The translations under genes were made by a program, and so were the position numbers. A stretch of DNA of 64,000 bases from CAVQXR01 sp963717955 (GTDB lineage Bacteria > Actinomycetota > Thermoleophilia > Gaiellales > Gaiellaceae). The notes below the pieces were generated by a model, which was not told the origin of the DNA, ran no database searches, and worked only from the letters and a program-made list of their open reading frames with translations. Positions 8,562 to 16,078 of the stretch are shown here, piece after piece. Numbering within the stretch: the first letter of the stretch is position 1; every line of letters begins with the position of its first letter. The DNA lies in contig CAVQXR010000001.1 of the NCBI GenBank assembly GCA_963717955.1, forward strand, positions 1,488,001 through 1,552,000, written 5' to 3'.

Positions 8562-8791
8562 TCCTCGCCGAGGAAGTCCTCGGGCTCGGAGAGCGCCTCG
8601 ATCGCCTCCTGCGCCGCCTCGAGGTCGGACTCCCGTACGAGGACCCTCTGCGGCGCCTCCTCGTGCTCGAGGGGGTGGTGCTCGACCGCCTGCTCGATCT
8701 CGCACTCGATCCCGGCGGCGTTGAGCATCGCCTCGATCTCCTCGGCCTCGGTCTGGTCTCCCGCGGCCACCACCTGCACCATCCTGGTCAT
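8558..8791 (-). CDS. DUF2007-type small protein (putative signal-transducing protein)
   Basis: 77 aa, acidic, with the DUF2007 layout: a beta strand (MVQVVAAGDQTEAEEI), a helix EAMLNAAGIECEI, then RVLVRESDLEAAQEAIEAL. The fold is ferredoxin-like and PII-related; the role is not established. It overlaps rnz (ATGA at 8788-8791) and the methyltransferase (GTGA), so all three are translationally coupled. Confidence 0.8.
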   Translation of the reverse strand: MTRMVQVVAAGDQTEAEEIEAMLNAAGIECEIEQAVEHHPLEHEEAPQRVLVRESDLEAAQEAIEALSEPEDFLGEE

Positions 8792-9792
8792 CCGCTGCCC
8801 TCCGGCTCCGCCACTGGGGTACCGTCCATGCCGTCATCCCGCAGCCCGAGCGCCCCGCCCTTCACGAGCCGTGGCTCGCCGCGCTCCGCGAACGGAAGCT
8901 CGATGATATCGAAGTCCCTGGGAACGACCGTCGACGCGAAGACCTCCCGGGCCTCCGCGACCACCTCGTGGCCGAAGTACCGGTTCGACAGGTGGGTGAG
9001 CGCGAGCATCCGCACGCCCGCGACGCGCGCCAGCTCGGCCGCGTCGGCAGCGGTGCTGTGCGCCGTCTCGGCGGCTCGCTCCTGCTCGCCCTTCGTGAAG
9101 GTTGCCTCGTGCACGAGCAGATCGGCCTCGATCGCCGCCTCGAGGACGCTCCGGCACGGCCTCGTGTCGCCGGAGACGACGAGCCGCCGGCCCGGGCGCG
9201 CGGGGCCGAGGACCTGCTGCGGGTCGACGGTGACGCCGCTCTCGAGCTCGACCGGCTCGCCCCGCTGCAGCTGGCCCCACAGCGGCCCCTCCGGGACTCC
9301 GTGCGTCCGGGCCGCCTCGACGTCGAAGCGCCCCGGTCGCCCGGACTCGACGAGCACGTAGCCGAGCGCCGGCACGCGGTGGTCGACGCCGAACGCGTCG
9401 AGGCGGTGGTCGCCGCGGTCGACCGTGTCGCCGGGTCGCAGCTCGCGCAGCTCGAGCGGATACGTGAGCCGTCCGAAGATCCGCCGGAGGCTCTCGACCA
9501 GCTCGCGGAGCCCGTGCGGCCCCCAGACGACGAGCGGCTGCTCGCGGCCGCGGAGCGAGAACGTCTTCAGCAGGCCGGGCAGGCCGAGGAAGTGGTCCGC
9601 GTGGTAGTGGGTGACGAGGATCTCGTCCAGCTCGACGAGGCCCACGCCCGATCGCAGGAGTTGCCGCTGCGTCCCCTCGCCGCAGTCGACGAGCAGCCGC
9701 TCACCGCCGCGGCGGACGAGCAGGCTGGTGGGCGCCCGCCGTGCCGTCGGCACCGAGCCGGCCGTTCCGAGGAAGACGACGTCGAAGTCCAC
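8788..9792 (-). CDS. rnz: Ribonuclease Z (tRNA 3' endonuclease)
   Basis: Cleaves the 3' trailer of tRNA precursors. That suits this genome, where the three tRNA genes seen here do not encode CCA. Metallo-beta-lactamase fold: GTAGSVP near the N-terminus, the HYHADHFLGLPGLL zinc motif, SGDTRPC, HEATF and the late histidine in ALTHLSNRYF. 334 aa, near the normal size. Start GTG at 9792 lies six bases after TAGAAT with no ribosome-binding site, so the mRNA should be leaderless. Confidence 0.93.
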   Translation of the reverse strand: MDFDVVFLGTAGSVPTARRAPTSLLVRRGGERLLVDCGEGTQRQLLRSGVGLVELDEILVTHYHADHFLGLPGLLKTFSLRGREQPLVVWGPHGLRELVESLRRIFGRLTYPLELRELRPGDTVDRGDHRLDAFGVDHRVPALGYVLVESGRPGRFDVEAARTHGVPEGPLWGQLQRGEPVELESGVTVDPQQVLGPARPGRRLVVSGDTRPCRSVLEAAIEADLLVHEATFTKGEQERAAETAHSTAADAAELARVAGVRMLALTHLSNRYFGHEVVAEAREVFASTVVPRDFDIIELPFAERGEPRLVKGGALGLRDDGMDGTPVAEPEGSG

Positions 9793-9798
9793 CGGGCG

Positions 9799-9804
9799 AT
9801 TCTA
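9799..9804 (-). promoter_or_regulatory. -10 box of rnz (leaderless)
   Basis: TAGAAT, then six bases, then the GTG start of rnz. Confidence 0.55.
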
Positions 9805-9945
9805 CGGCGGGCCGGGGCCCGCCCCGCCCGAGGGAAGCCCGCTGACGGCTCCGCCTCCCTCGAATGCCAGGCTGGCCGCGGCCGGGCCGTGGACCGTCCG
9901 GCCCCTACGGGGGGTGTGGGCTACGTCCCGACGCCGGCCGGCCGC

Positions 9946-10197
9946 TCAGGGCAGGATCAGCTCCTGTCCCGGCGCGATCGTCGCGCCCGGGAGCTCGTTG
10001 CGTTGCTGGATCTCCCAGACCGCCTCGCGGACATCGCCGGCGTAGTGCTCCTCCGCGATTGCCCAGAGGGTGTCGCCGGGCTGCACCGTGTATCGCGTCT
10101 CGGGGGCCGCCCCGCTCGACGGCCGCGCGGCCCCGAGCGCGGCGATGACGAGCAGGAGCAGGACGACCCCCGGGAGTGTGAGACGCGAACCGAACAC
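9946..10197 (-). CDS. SOS-controlled membrane protein with LysM domain (YneA/ChiZ-like)
   Basis: 83 aa: one membrane segment (LPGVVLLLLVIAALGAA) followed by a LysM domain (YTVQPGDTLWAIAEEHYAG to IAPGQELILP). This is the layout of YneA of Bacillus and ChiZ/DivS-like proteins of actinobacteria, which are made in the SOS response and halt division or act on peptidoglycan. The start chosen is GTG at 10197, seven bases after the -10 box TATAGT (10205-10210), so the mRNA is leaderless; the ATG at 10233 lies upstream of the promoter. Two LexA boxes cover promoter and start. No lexA gene is adjacent, unlike in most relatives. Function is inferred from architecture plus regulation. Confidence 0.8.
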   Translation of the reverse strand: MFGSRLTLPGVVLLLLVIAALGAARPSSGAAPETRYTVQPGDTLWAIAEEHYAGDVREAVWEIQQRNELPGATIAPGQELILP

Positions 10198-10203
10198 GTG
10201 TTC
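10192..10203. promoter_or_regulatory. LexA (SOS) box 1
   Basis: Perfect palindrome GAACACGTGTTC, matching the Gram-positive/actinobacterial LexA box GAAC-N4-GTTC. It covers the predicted transcription start and the GTG codon of the LysM gene. Confidence 0.85.
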
Positions 10204-10204
10204 G

Positions 10205-10210
10205 ACTATA
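10205..10210 (-). promoter_or_regulatory. -10 box of the LysM gene
   Basis: TATAGT on the minus strand, lying between the two LexA boxes and seven bases before the GTG start. Confidence 0.7.
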
Positions 10211-10213
10211 GAC

Positions 10214-10225
10214 GAACACGTGTTC
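10214..10225. promoter_or_regulatory. LexA (SOS) box 2
   Basis: A second identical GAACACGTGTTC. Centres of the two boxes are 22 bp apart, about two helical turns, so two LexA dimers could bind the same face and bracket the -10 box. Confidence 0.85.
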
Positions 10226-10284
10226 GTTGTCAAGAGTACTCGCCGGCAGACCCTCCGGAGGTCGATGACGGGCGCGGATCCCCT

Positions 10285-11394
10285 CTACGGCCAGGAGAGG
10301 AAGCGCCCGTCCCGGTAGACGAGCTCCCCGTCGGCGTAGACCTGCCCACCCTGCCGGAGGTCGCAGACCATGTCCCAGTGGAGCTTCGAGCGGTTGACGC
10401 CGCCGCTCTCCGGATACGACTCGCCGAGCGCGAGATGCACTGTCCCGCCGATCTTCTCGTCGAACAGCGAGCTACCGGTGAACGTCCGCAGGTGCTCGTT
10501 GAGCCCGAAGGCGAACTCCCCGACGCGTCGCGCGCCCTCGTCGACGTCGAGCATCTCGAGCAGGAAGTCCTCCCCGTGGGCGGCCCGGGCGTCGACCACC
10601 TTGCCGCCCTCGAACCGGAGCCGGACGTCTGCCACACCGCGCCCGCGAAACGCTGCCGGGTAGCTGAAGCGGATCGTCCCCTCGACCGAGTCCTCGACGG
10701 GCCCGGTGAACACCTCTCCGTCGGGCAGGTTGCCGTCGCCGGCACACGGGATCCATGCGCGGCCGCCGACTCCGAGGACGAGGTCCGTCCCGTCCCCGAC
10801 GACGCGCAGCTGCCCGACGGCGGCGAGGCGCTCGCCGAGCGCATCGAGGCGCTCGTGCATGACACGCCAGGCGCCGACCGGATCGTCCGGGTCGAGGAGC
10901 ACGGCCTCGTAGAGCAGCGACTCGAAGGCGGCGAGGGACATGCCCGCCTCCTGCGCGGCAGCCTGCGTCGGATGGGCGGTGACGAGCCAGCGCAGCCCGC
11001 CGGCCTCGGAGCGCTCGTTCGTGCGCCGCCGGATCGGATCGCGCCCGCGCATGAACAGCCGGTGGCGGCCCGGATCGACGTGGGTCAGGGAGCGGACGTT
11101 CGCGTCGGAGTCGATCGTGATCCTCACGTCGACGGTCTCGATGTCCTCGAGGTCGCGCGGGTTCGTCCAGACGAGCTGTTCCTCGCTCCCGTGCAGGAGC
11201 AGCGCCTCCGAGATTCCGGGAACCGAGATCCGGGGCAGCGGATGGGCCCCGACCTGCACGACGTGGCGGCAGAGCTCGCGGACGAGCGGCGCGGCAAGCG
11301 TCGTGCCGACGATCTGCACCAGCTCGCCCGGTCGGATCGCCATCCCGTACTCGACGATGAGCCGCGCGTGGCGCTCGACGCGCGGATCAGTCAT
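10285..11394 (-). CDS. M29-family aminopeptidase (AmpS/PepS-like), copy 2 of operon
   Basis: 369 aa metallo-aminopeptidase of the thermophilic M29 family: N-terminal Rossmann-like domain, then the metal-binding C-terminal domain with DGNLPDGEVFTGPVEDSVEG, FDEKIGGTVHLALG and HWDMVCDL, which carry the usual Glu, His and Asp ligands. It is a paralogue of the gene upstream and overlaps it by 8 bp, so it is co-translated. Substrate unknown; the neighbours suggest short peptides containing D-residues or cell-wall fragments. Confidence 0.87.
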   Translation of the reverse strand: MTDPRVERHARLIVEYGMAIRPGELVQIVGTTLAAPLVRELCRHVVQVGAHPLPRISVPGISEALLLHGSEEQLVWTNPRDLEDIETVDVRITIDSDANVRSLTHVDPGRHRLFMRGRDPIRRRTNERSEAGGLRWLVTAHPTQAAAQEAGMSLAAFESLLYEAVLLDPDDPVGAWRVMHERLDALGERLAAVGQLRVVGDGTDLVLGVGGRAWIPCAGDGNLPDGEVFTGPVEDSVEGTIRFSYPAAFRGRGVADVRLRFEGGKVVDARAAHGEDFLLEMLDVDEGARRVGEFAFGLNEHLRTFTGSSLFDEKIGGTVHLALGESYPESGGVNRSKLHWDMVCDLRQGGQVYADGELVYRDGRFLSWP

Positions 11395-12520
11395 CGCTCC
11401 CGCCCCCCTCGGGCTTCGAGAGGAACCGGCCCGCCCTCCAGACGAGCTCCCCGTCGGCGTAGACCTCCCCCTCCTTGCGGAGGTCGCAGATGAGATCCCA
11501 GTGGATCTGCGCCGCCTCGTTGCGCGTCCCGCAGGCCGGGAAGCCGAACCCGAGGGCGAAGTGCATCGTGCCGCCGATCTTCTCGTCGAAGAGGATGTTG
11601 CGCGTGAGCCGGTCGATCTCGTAGTTCAGGCCGAACGCGACCTCTCCGAGCACCCTCGCCCCGTCCAGCTCGAGCAGCGACTGGAGCAGCTCGTTCCCCT
11701 GCCGCGCGGACGCCTCGACCACCTCGCCGCCGGCGAATCGCAGCCGGATGTCCTCGACCTCGCGTCCCTCGTAGACCATCGGCAGCGCGAATCGGATCTC
11801 GCCTTCCGTGACGGTCTCGACGGGCGACGTGAAGACCTCGCCGTCGGGCATGTTCAGGCGCCCGTCGGCGGCCATCCAGTGCCTCCCCTCGACCCCGAGC
11901 CGCAGGTCGGTGTCCGGCCCGACCACGCGGAGCTCGCGCACGGCCTCGAGCTCGCGGGCACGGGCGCCCAGCTCGGCGGAGGTGGAGCGCCAGAACGCGG
12001 CCGGGTCGTGGTCGTCCTCGACGTGGCAGGCGCGGAACACGAACCGCTCGTACTCCTCGAGCGGCAGCTCGGCGTCCTGGGCGTGGGCCTGGGTCGGGAA
12101 CAGCGTCCCACACCACGCGGCCTCGCCAGCATCGATTCGCTCCCAGTACCGCCGGGAGAGTGGCCGGCGCGCGGCCGCATACCGTCCAAACTTCTCGGGC
12201 GGCGCATTGGAGAGGCCCTTCGTGTTGCATTCGCTCCAGACCGTGACCCAGGCGTCCGCCGACTCGGTCTCGCGCCAGGCAGCCGGGGGGACGTGCTCGA
12301 GCTGGCCGTCGGAGCCCTCCTGGAGCCGGATCTCGAGGATGCCGTCGAGATCGAGTTCGACGTAGGGATGCGCGCCGCGGCGCAATGCCGACAGGTAGAG
12401 GGAGAGCAGGAGCGGCGCTCCGCATTCCTCGCCGGCGAGGCGCACGCACCGCCCGGGGGTCAGCCCGAGGGAGTACCCCGTGATCAGGTCTGCCAGGCGA
12501 TCGATCCGTGGGTCGTGCAC
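11387..12520 (-). CDS. M29-family aminopeptidase, copy 1 of operon
   Basis: 377 aa, same family as the following gene. Motifs MPDGEVFTSPVETVTEG, FDEKIGGTMHFALG and HWDLICDL hold the metal ligands. Start GTG at 12520, six bases after the dgcN stop. Two diverged M29 copies in one operon imply different peptide preferences. Confidence 0.87.
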   Translation of the reverse strand: MHDPRIDRLADLITGYSLGLTPGRCVRLAGEECGAPLLLSLYLSALRRGAHPYVELDLDGILEIRLQEGSDGQLEHVPPAAWRETESADAWVTVWSECNTKGLSNAPPEKFGRYAAARRPLSRRYWERIDAGEAAWCGTLFPTQAHAQDAELPLEEYERFVFRACHVEDDHDPAAFWRSTSAELGARARELEAVRELRVVGPDTDLRLGVEGRHWMAADGRLNMPDGEVFTSPVETVTEGEIRFALPMVYEGREVEDIRLRFAGGEVVEASARQGNELLQSLLELDGARVLGEVAFGLNYEIDRLTRNILFDEKIGGTMHFALGFGFPACGTRNEAAQIHWDLICDLRKEGEVYADGELVWRAGRFLSKPEGGGSDD

Positions 12521-12526
12521 GTCGCG

Positions 12527-13552
12527 TCAGCCCCCTTCTGCCAGTCGATCCAGCACCGCGTCGACGAGCCCGGCCGCGCCGAAGCGCACGGGGTCGTCGG
12601 CGACGAGCCCGGTCTCCGCCTCCGCTTCCGCGATCGCTCGCCGGGCCTCGTCCTCATCCATGGTCACCGTGTTCAGCGCCAGGCACGCAACCCGCGCGGG
12701 CCGGGCGGGCAGCGACACGCGCTCGTAGAGGTCGACGAGCTCGGACAGCGAGGGGATCGGGTGCCCGGGCAGCTCCTCGATGTGCGTGTCGCCGGCCCGG
12801 TGACACAGCACGAGCACGTGCGGCATCGCGCCGTGATACAGACCGAGCGTGACACCCGAGTAGTACGGATGGAGCAGGGCGCCCTGACCCTCCACCCAGA
12901 GCAGGTCGCCCATCCCGGCACCCTGGACGACGAGCCGCTCGGCAGCGCCTGCCACGAAGTCGGAGACGACCGAGTCGACGGCGATTCCCCAGCCGGAGAT
13001 CGCGATCCCCGTCTGACCGGTCGGGACGAAGACGGAGGCGAGCCCACGTCGTTTCGCTTCAAGGTGCAGCTCGATCGCCATCGTCTTCTTGCCGATCGCG
13101 CAGTCGGAGCCGACGGTGTGGACCACGCGCGCAGCGAGCCGTAGGTTCTCGCCCGTCGGGACGCCGATGTCGTCCGGCGGACGCCGGAGGTCTCGGAGCT
13201 CGACGCCATGCCGGCGGGCGAGCTCGACCAGCTCCGGGTCGTCGGCCAGGTACGTGTGCATCCCCGACTCGATGTCGATGCCGTTCCCGATGCAGGCCCG
13301 GAAGAGGTCGTGCCAGACGGGCGGCAGCACACCGCCGGTCGGAGCGACGCCGATCAGCGCGGTGGTCGGCGCGTGGCACAGCGCGTCGTTGACCCGGGCG
13401 ACGATCGGGATCCCCTCGTAGCCCTCGCCCTCCCGGGTCGAGTCGAGGATGGCGACCGTCGGGTGTGGGCCGTAGCGGACGAAGCCCCTCAGCGTCTTAC
13501 CGTGGTGCGGGTCGGCGGAATGGCCCTCGGCCAGGACGAGGTAGCGCTTCAT
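12527..13552 (-). CDS. dgcN: DUF1611-family protein, DgcN-like D-glutamate N-acetyltransferase
   Basis: 341 aa of the DUF1611 family: N-terminal small domain, then a P-loop-like part with GSDCAIGKKTMAIELHLEAK and a conserved EGQGALLHPYYSG. Members called DgcN acetylate D-glutamate in a D-Glu catabolic route and are paired with DgcA. The start is ATG at 13552, which overlaps the dgcA stop as ATGA; the longer frame upstream only reads through dgcA. The pairing with an epimerase of the DgcA type supports the name; the substrate is inferred. Confidence 0.75.
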   Translation of the reverse strand: MKRYLVLAEGHSADPHHGKTLRGFVRYGPHPTVAILDSTREGEGYEGIPIVARVNDALCHAPTTALIGVAPTGGVLPPVWHDLFRACIGNGIDIESGMHTYLADDPELVELARRHGVELRDLRRPPDDIGVPTGENLRLAARVVHTVGSDCAIGKKTMAIELHLEAKRRGLASVFVPTGQTGIAISGWGIAVDSVVSDFVAGAAERLVVQGAGMGDLLWVEGQGALLHPYYSGVTLGLYHGAMPHVLVLCHRAGDTHIEELPGHPIPSLSELVDLYERVSLPARPARVACLALNTVTMDEDEARRAIAEAEAETGLVADDPVRFGAAGLVDAVLDRLAEGG

Positions 13553-14565
13553 CGGGGAGTGACGCCGAGCCCCGGCCCTTCGGACGGCAGCTGGACGCCG
13601 TCGACGAGCTCGATCCCTGCCCACGGGTCGGCGGCGAGCAACAGGTTCCCGTCGAGGTCGACGTGGTCGCAAAGGCTCGCCACGGCGCAGCTCGCCGCGA
13701 TCCCGAGGCCCGACTCGATCATGCAGCCGAGCATGACGCCGAGCCCGAGCGCCCGGGCGGCATGAACCATGCGGATCGACTCGCGGATCCCACCGCTCTT
13801 CGCGAGCTTGATCGTGATCCCGTGACCCCGGCTCGCGCACGCGGCGACGTCCGGAAGCGTGTGGCAGTCCTCGTCGAGGTAGATCGGGAGCACGGATCGG
13901 TGCTTCAGGAGCTCTCCTCCGTGGTCGCCGGCCGGCAGCGGCTGCTCGACGTACGCCACGCCGAGCGCGGCGAGCTGCGGGATCGCATCGAGAGCCTCCT
14001 CGACCGTCCAGTACTCGTTGACGTCGACCTGGAGCGGCAGGTCGCTGACCGCGCGCACCGCGCCGACGCGCTCGACGTCGAGGCCGTCCCGCCCGCCGAG
14101 CTTGAGCTTGAGGCGGCGGAACCGACCGTCGGCGACGACTCCCTCCGCTCGCTGCGCCATGTCGTCCGGGTCGCCGAGCCAGATCGTGTAGGACGTCGGC
14201 GGGCTGCGGCGGGGCACCCCGAGCAGCCGCCAGACGGGCTGGCCGCAGAGCTGGCCGCAGAGGTCGTGGAGCGCCGCGTCGATGGCCATCTTGGCGGCCA
14301 GCTCACCGGGCAGCTCCGCGAGCCGGATGCCCACGTCCTCGAGCGCGAACGGGTCGTCGCCGAGCAGCGCCGAGGCGCCTTCGAGGAACGCGCTCGCCGA
14401 CTCGACGCTCTCGCCGTAGTGGTCCTGGGGCGCCGCCTCTCCATGCCCGACGACCTCGCCGTGGCGGATCGCGACCTCGAGGAGCTCGACCTCGACGTCG
14501 GTCGAGCGGGAGATCCGAAACGGCGCCGCGAGCGGCAACGTGACGGGCCGGTACGTCAGCTCCAC
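13549..14565 (-). CDS. dgcA: Enolase-superfamily epimerase/racemase, DgcA or L-Ala-D/L-Glu epimerase type
   Basis: 338 aa. Muconate-lactonizing subgroup motifs are all present: KLKLG (acid/base Lys), QVDVNEYW, EQPL, DED as metal ligands, and TIKLAKSGG (second Lys). The family splits into dipeptide epimerases that act on L-Ala-D-Glu from murein and DgcA enzymes that racemise N-acetyl-D-glutamate. The neighbour dgcN favours DgcA, the two aminopeptidases favour a dipeptide. First gene of a four-gene operon; leaderless GTG start at 14565 behind TAGTCT. Confidence 0.82.
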   Translation of the reverse strand: MELTYRPVTLPLAAPFRISRSTDVEVELLEVAIRHGEVVGHGEAAPQDHYGESVESASAFLEGASALLGDDPFALEDVGIRLAELPGELAAKMAIDAALHDLCGQLCGQPVWRLLGVPRRSPPTSYTIWLGDPDDMAQRAEGVVADGRFRRLKLKLGGRDGLDVERVGAVRAVSDLPLQVDVNEYWTVEEALDAIPQLAALGVAYVEQPLPAGDHGGELLKHRSVLPIYLDEDCHTLPDVAACASRGHGITIKLAKSGGIRESIRMVHAARALGLGVMLGCMIESGLGIAASCAVASLCDHVDLDGNLLLAADPWAGIELVDGVQLPSEGPGLGVTPR

Positions 14566-14571
14566 GCCAGT

Positions 14572-14577
14572 AGACTA
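14572..14577 (-). promoter_or_regulatory. -10 box of the dgcA-dgcN operon (leaderless)
   Basis: TAGTCT, six bases before the GTG start of dgcA. Confidence 0.55.
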
Positions 14578-14585
14578 GTCGGCAC

Positions 14586-14658
14586 GCGCCTGTAGCTCAG
14601 GGGATAGAGCGTGCGCCTCCGGAGCGCAAGGTCGCAGGTTCGAATCCTGCCAGGCGCG
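14586..14658 (+). tRNA. tRNA-Arg (anticodon CCG)
   Basis: 73-nt cloverleaf: acceptor GCGCCTG pairs with CAGGCGC; D arm GCTC-AGGGGATA-GAGC; anticodon loop CTCCGGA gives CCG; T arm GCAGG-TTCGAAT-CCTGC. CCA is not encoded. Reads CGG codons. Confidence 0.95.
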
Positions 14659-14723
14659 CTGCGCGTGCGCTGAGCAGCTCCGCGGCTGAGCGGCCGGCTC
14701 GGCCGGCCGCGACCCGCGTAGAA

Positions 14724-14748
14724 GCCGGGCGGAGCCCGGCGTTTTCTT
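14724..14748 (+). terminator. Rho-independent terminator after tRNA-Arg
   Basis: Perfect stem GCCGGGC-GGA-GCCCGGC followed by GTTTTCTT. It lies 65 bp after the tRNA and before the corA promoter. Confidence 0.8.
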
Positions 14749-14810
14749 CGCGTAGGAGCCGGGCGGAGCCGGCGGTCGCAGTCGTCCTGTTCGCCGGGCG
14801 AGGACGGGGC

Positions 14811-14816
14811 TACAAT
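14811..14816 (+). promoter_or_regulatory. -10 box upstream of corA
   Basis: TACAAT, giving a predicted start near 14823 and a leader of about 34 bases before the corA ATG, so corA is not leaderless. No good SD is visible. Confidence 0.45.
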
Positions 14817-14856
14817 CCGTGAGAGGCAATGTACGCCGACGACCCGCTCAGTACCC

Positions 14857-15846
14857 ATGGCACGGCCAACTCTTGCCCGCATCAGGCGCGGACGGCCCCG
14901 CTTCCCGGCGGAGGCAATCGAGTCGCGCGCCCACGTGCGCGAGCTCGAGGCTAACGGCCTCACCTGGGTCCATCTCGAGCGCCCCACTCCCGCCGACCTG
15001 GCCGACCTCGCGGAGCGCTTCGGGTTCCACGAGCTCGACGTCGAGGACGTCCTCTCGCGCCGCCAGCGCCCGAAGATCGACGAGTACCCCGACTACCTGT
15101 TCGTCGTCCTTCATTTCCCGGTCTACGACAAGACGATCCAGCGGCTGAACGCCGCAGAGCTCGACGTCTTCGTCGGCCCCGACTTCCTGATCACGATCCC
15201 GAACGTCGAGCTGCTGCCGGTCTCGCGCTTGTTCAACCGGTGCGAGGCCGACCCGGTGAGGGCCGCCGAGCTGCTCGCGAAGGGTTCCGGCTACCTGCTC
15301 TACGAGGTGCTCGACGACCTCTTCGACTACTGCTTCCCGATCCTCGACAAGATCCAGCACAAGCTCGACTCGATCGAGGACGAGATGTTCGAGGGTGCGG
15401 CGGAGAAAGACATCGTGCGCGACATCTCGAACGCGAAACAGGAGATCATCTCCTATCGCAAGATCATCAAGCCCGAGCGTGCGACGTTGCGGGTGCTCGA
15501 GCGCCACATGCAGCGCTTCCTGCGCGAGGATCTCGAGGTCTACTTCGACGACGTCGTCGACGCGGCCGAGCGGATCTGGGATCTGCTCGAGAACTCGAAG
15601 GAGGTCGTCGAGGGGCTCGAGTCGACGAACGAGTCGGTCATCTACCACAAGCAGTCCGACGTGCTCCGCATCCTCACGATCATCAGCGTCACGATGCTGC
15701 CGCTGACCCTGATCACGAGCATCTTCGGGATGAACGTCCTGTTCCCGGGCGAGGGCGGTCACGAGGCGTTCTGGGCGATCATCGGCCTGCTCGTCGCCGC
15801 GCTCGTCGGCATGGTCACCTTCTTCCGCTGGAAGCGGTGGCTCTAG
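14857..15846 (+). CDS. corA: CorA-type magnesium/cobalt channel
   Basis: 329 aa: large cytoplasmic N-terminal domain, long stalk helix, then two C-terminal membrane segments with the selectivity motif GMN in SIFGMNVLF and a basic tail (FRWKRWL). Pentameric Mg2+/Co2+ channel of the inner membrane. The stop codon TAG lies inside the terminal inverted repeat of the palindromic element that follows. Confidence 0.95.
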   Translation: MARPTLARIRRGRPRFPAEAIESRAHVRELEANGLTWVHLERPTPADLADLAERFGFHELDVEDVLSRRQRPKIDEYPDYLFVVLHFPVYDKTIQRLNAAELDVFVGPDFLITIPNVELLPVSRLFNRCEADPVRAAELLAKGSGYLLYEVLDDLFDYCFPILDKIQHKLDSIEDEMFEGAAEKDIVRDISNAKQEIISYRKIIKPERATLRVLERHMQRFLREDLEVYFDDVVDAAERIWDLLENSKEVVEGLESTNESVIYHKQSDVLRILTIISVTMLPLTLITSIFGMNVLFPGEGGHEAFWAIIGLLVAALVGMVTFFRWKRWL

Positions 15847-16010
15847 TGCTCCGTCTCGGAATTCCCTTGACGCTCCAGCGCGCGAAAGGCGAGCCAGGCA
15901 AGGACGCAGGGAGCGCCCGTATTGGTGAATACGGGCGCGACCGAGGACGCCGCATGGCGACGCGTTGCAGCCGCCCGGAGTGCAAGGCGATCTCTGAGAC
16001 GGGGCACTAG
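15843..16010. repeat. 168-bp palindromic element flanked by CTAG (MITE-like), overlapping the corA stop
   Basis: Outer arms CTAGTGCTCCGTCTC and (reverse) CTAGTGCCCCGTCTC differ in one base. The arms continue as an imperfect inverted repeat of about 75 bp each and end in a perfect 11-bp stem GCGCCCGTATT-GGTG-AATACGGGCGC (15913-15938). No open frame of note. The YTAR-like ends recall IS5-type targets, but no transposase is linked to it here. Confidence 0.75.
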
Positions 16011-16078
16011 AACTCGTCCCGCCGGTCGTACGCGGGATACGCTTCCAGGCCACGAGGCCCAGCGACGGGAGGGCACCG

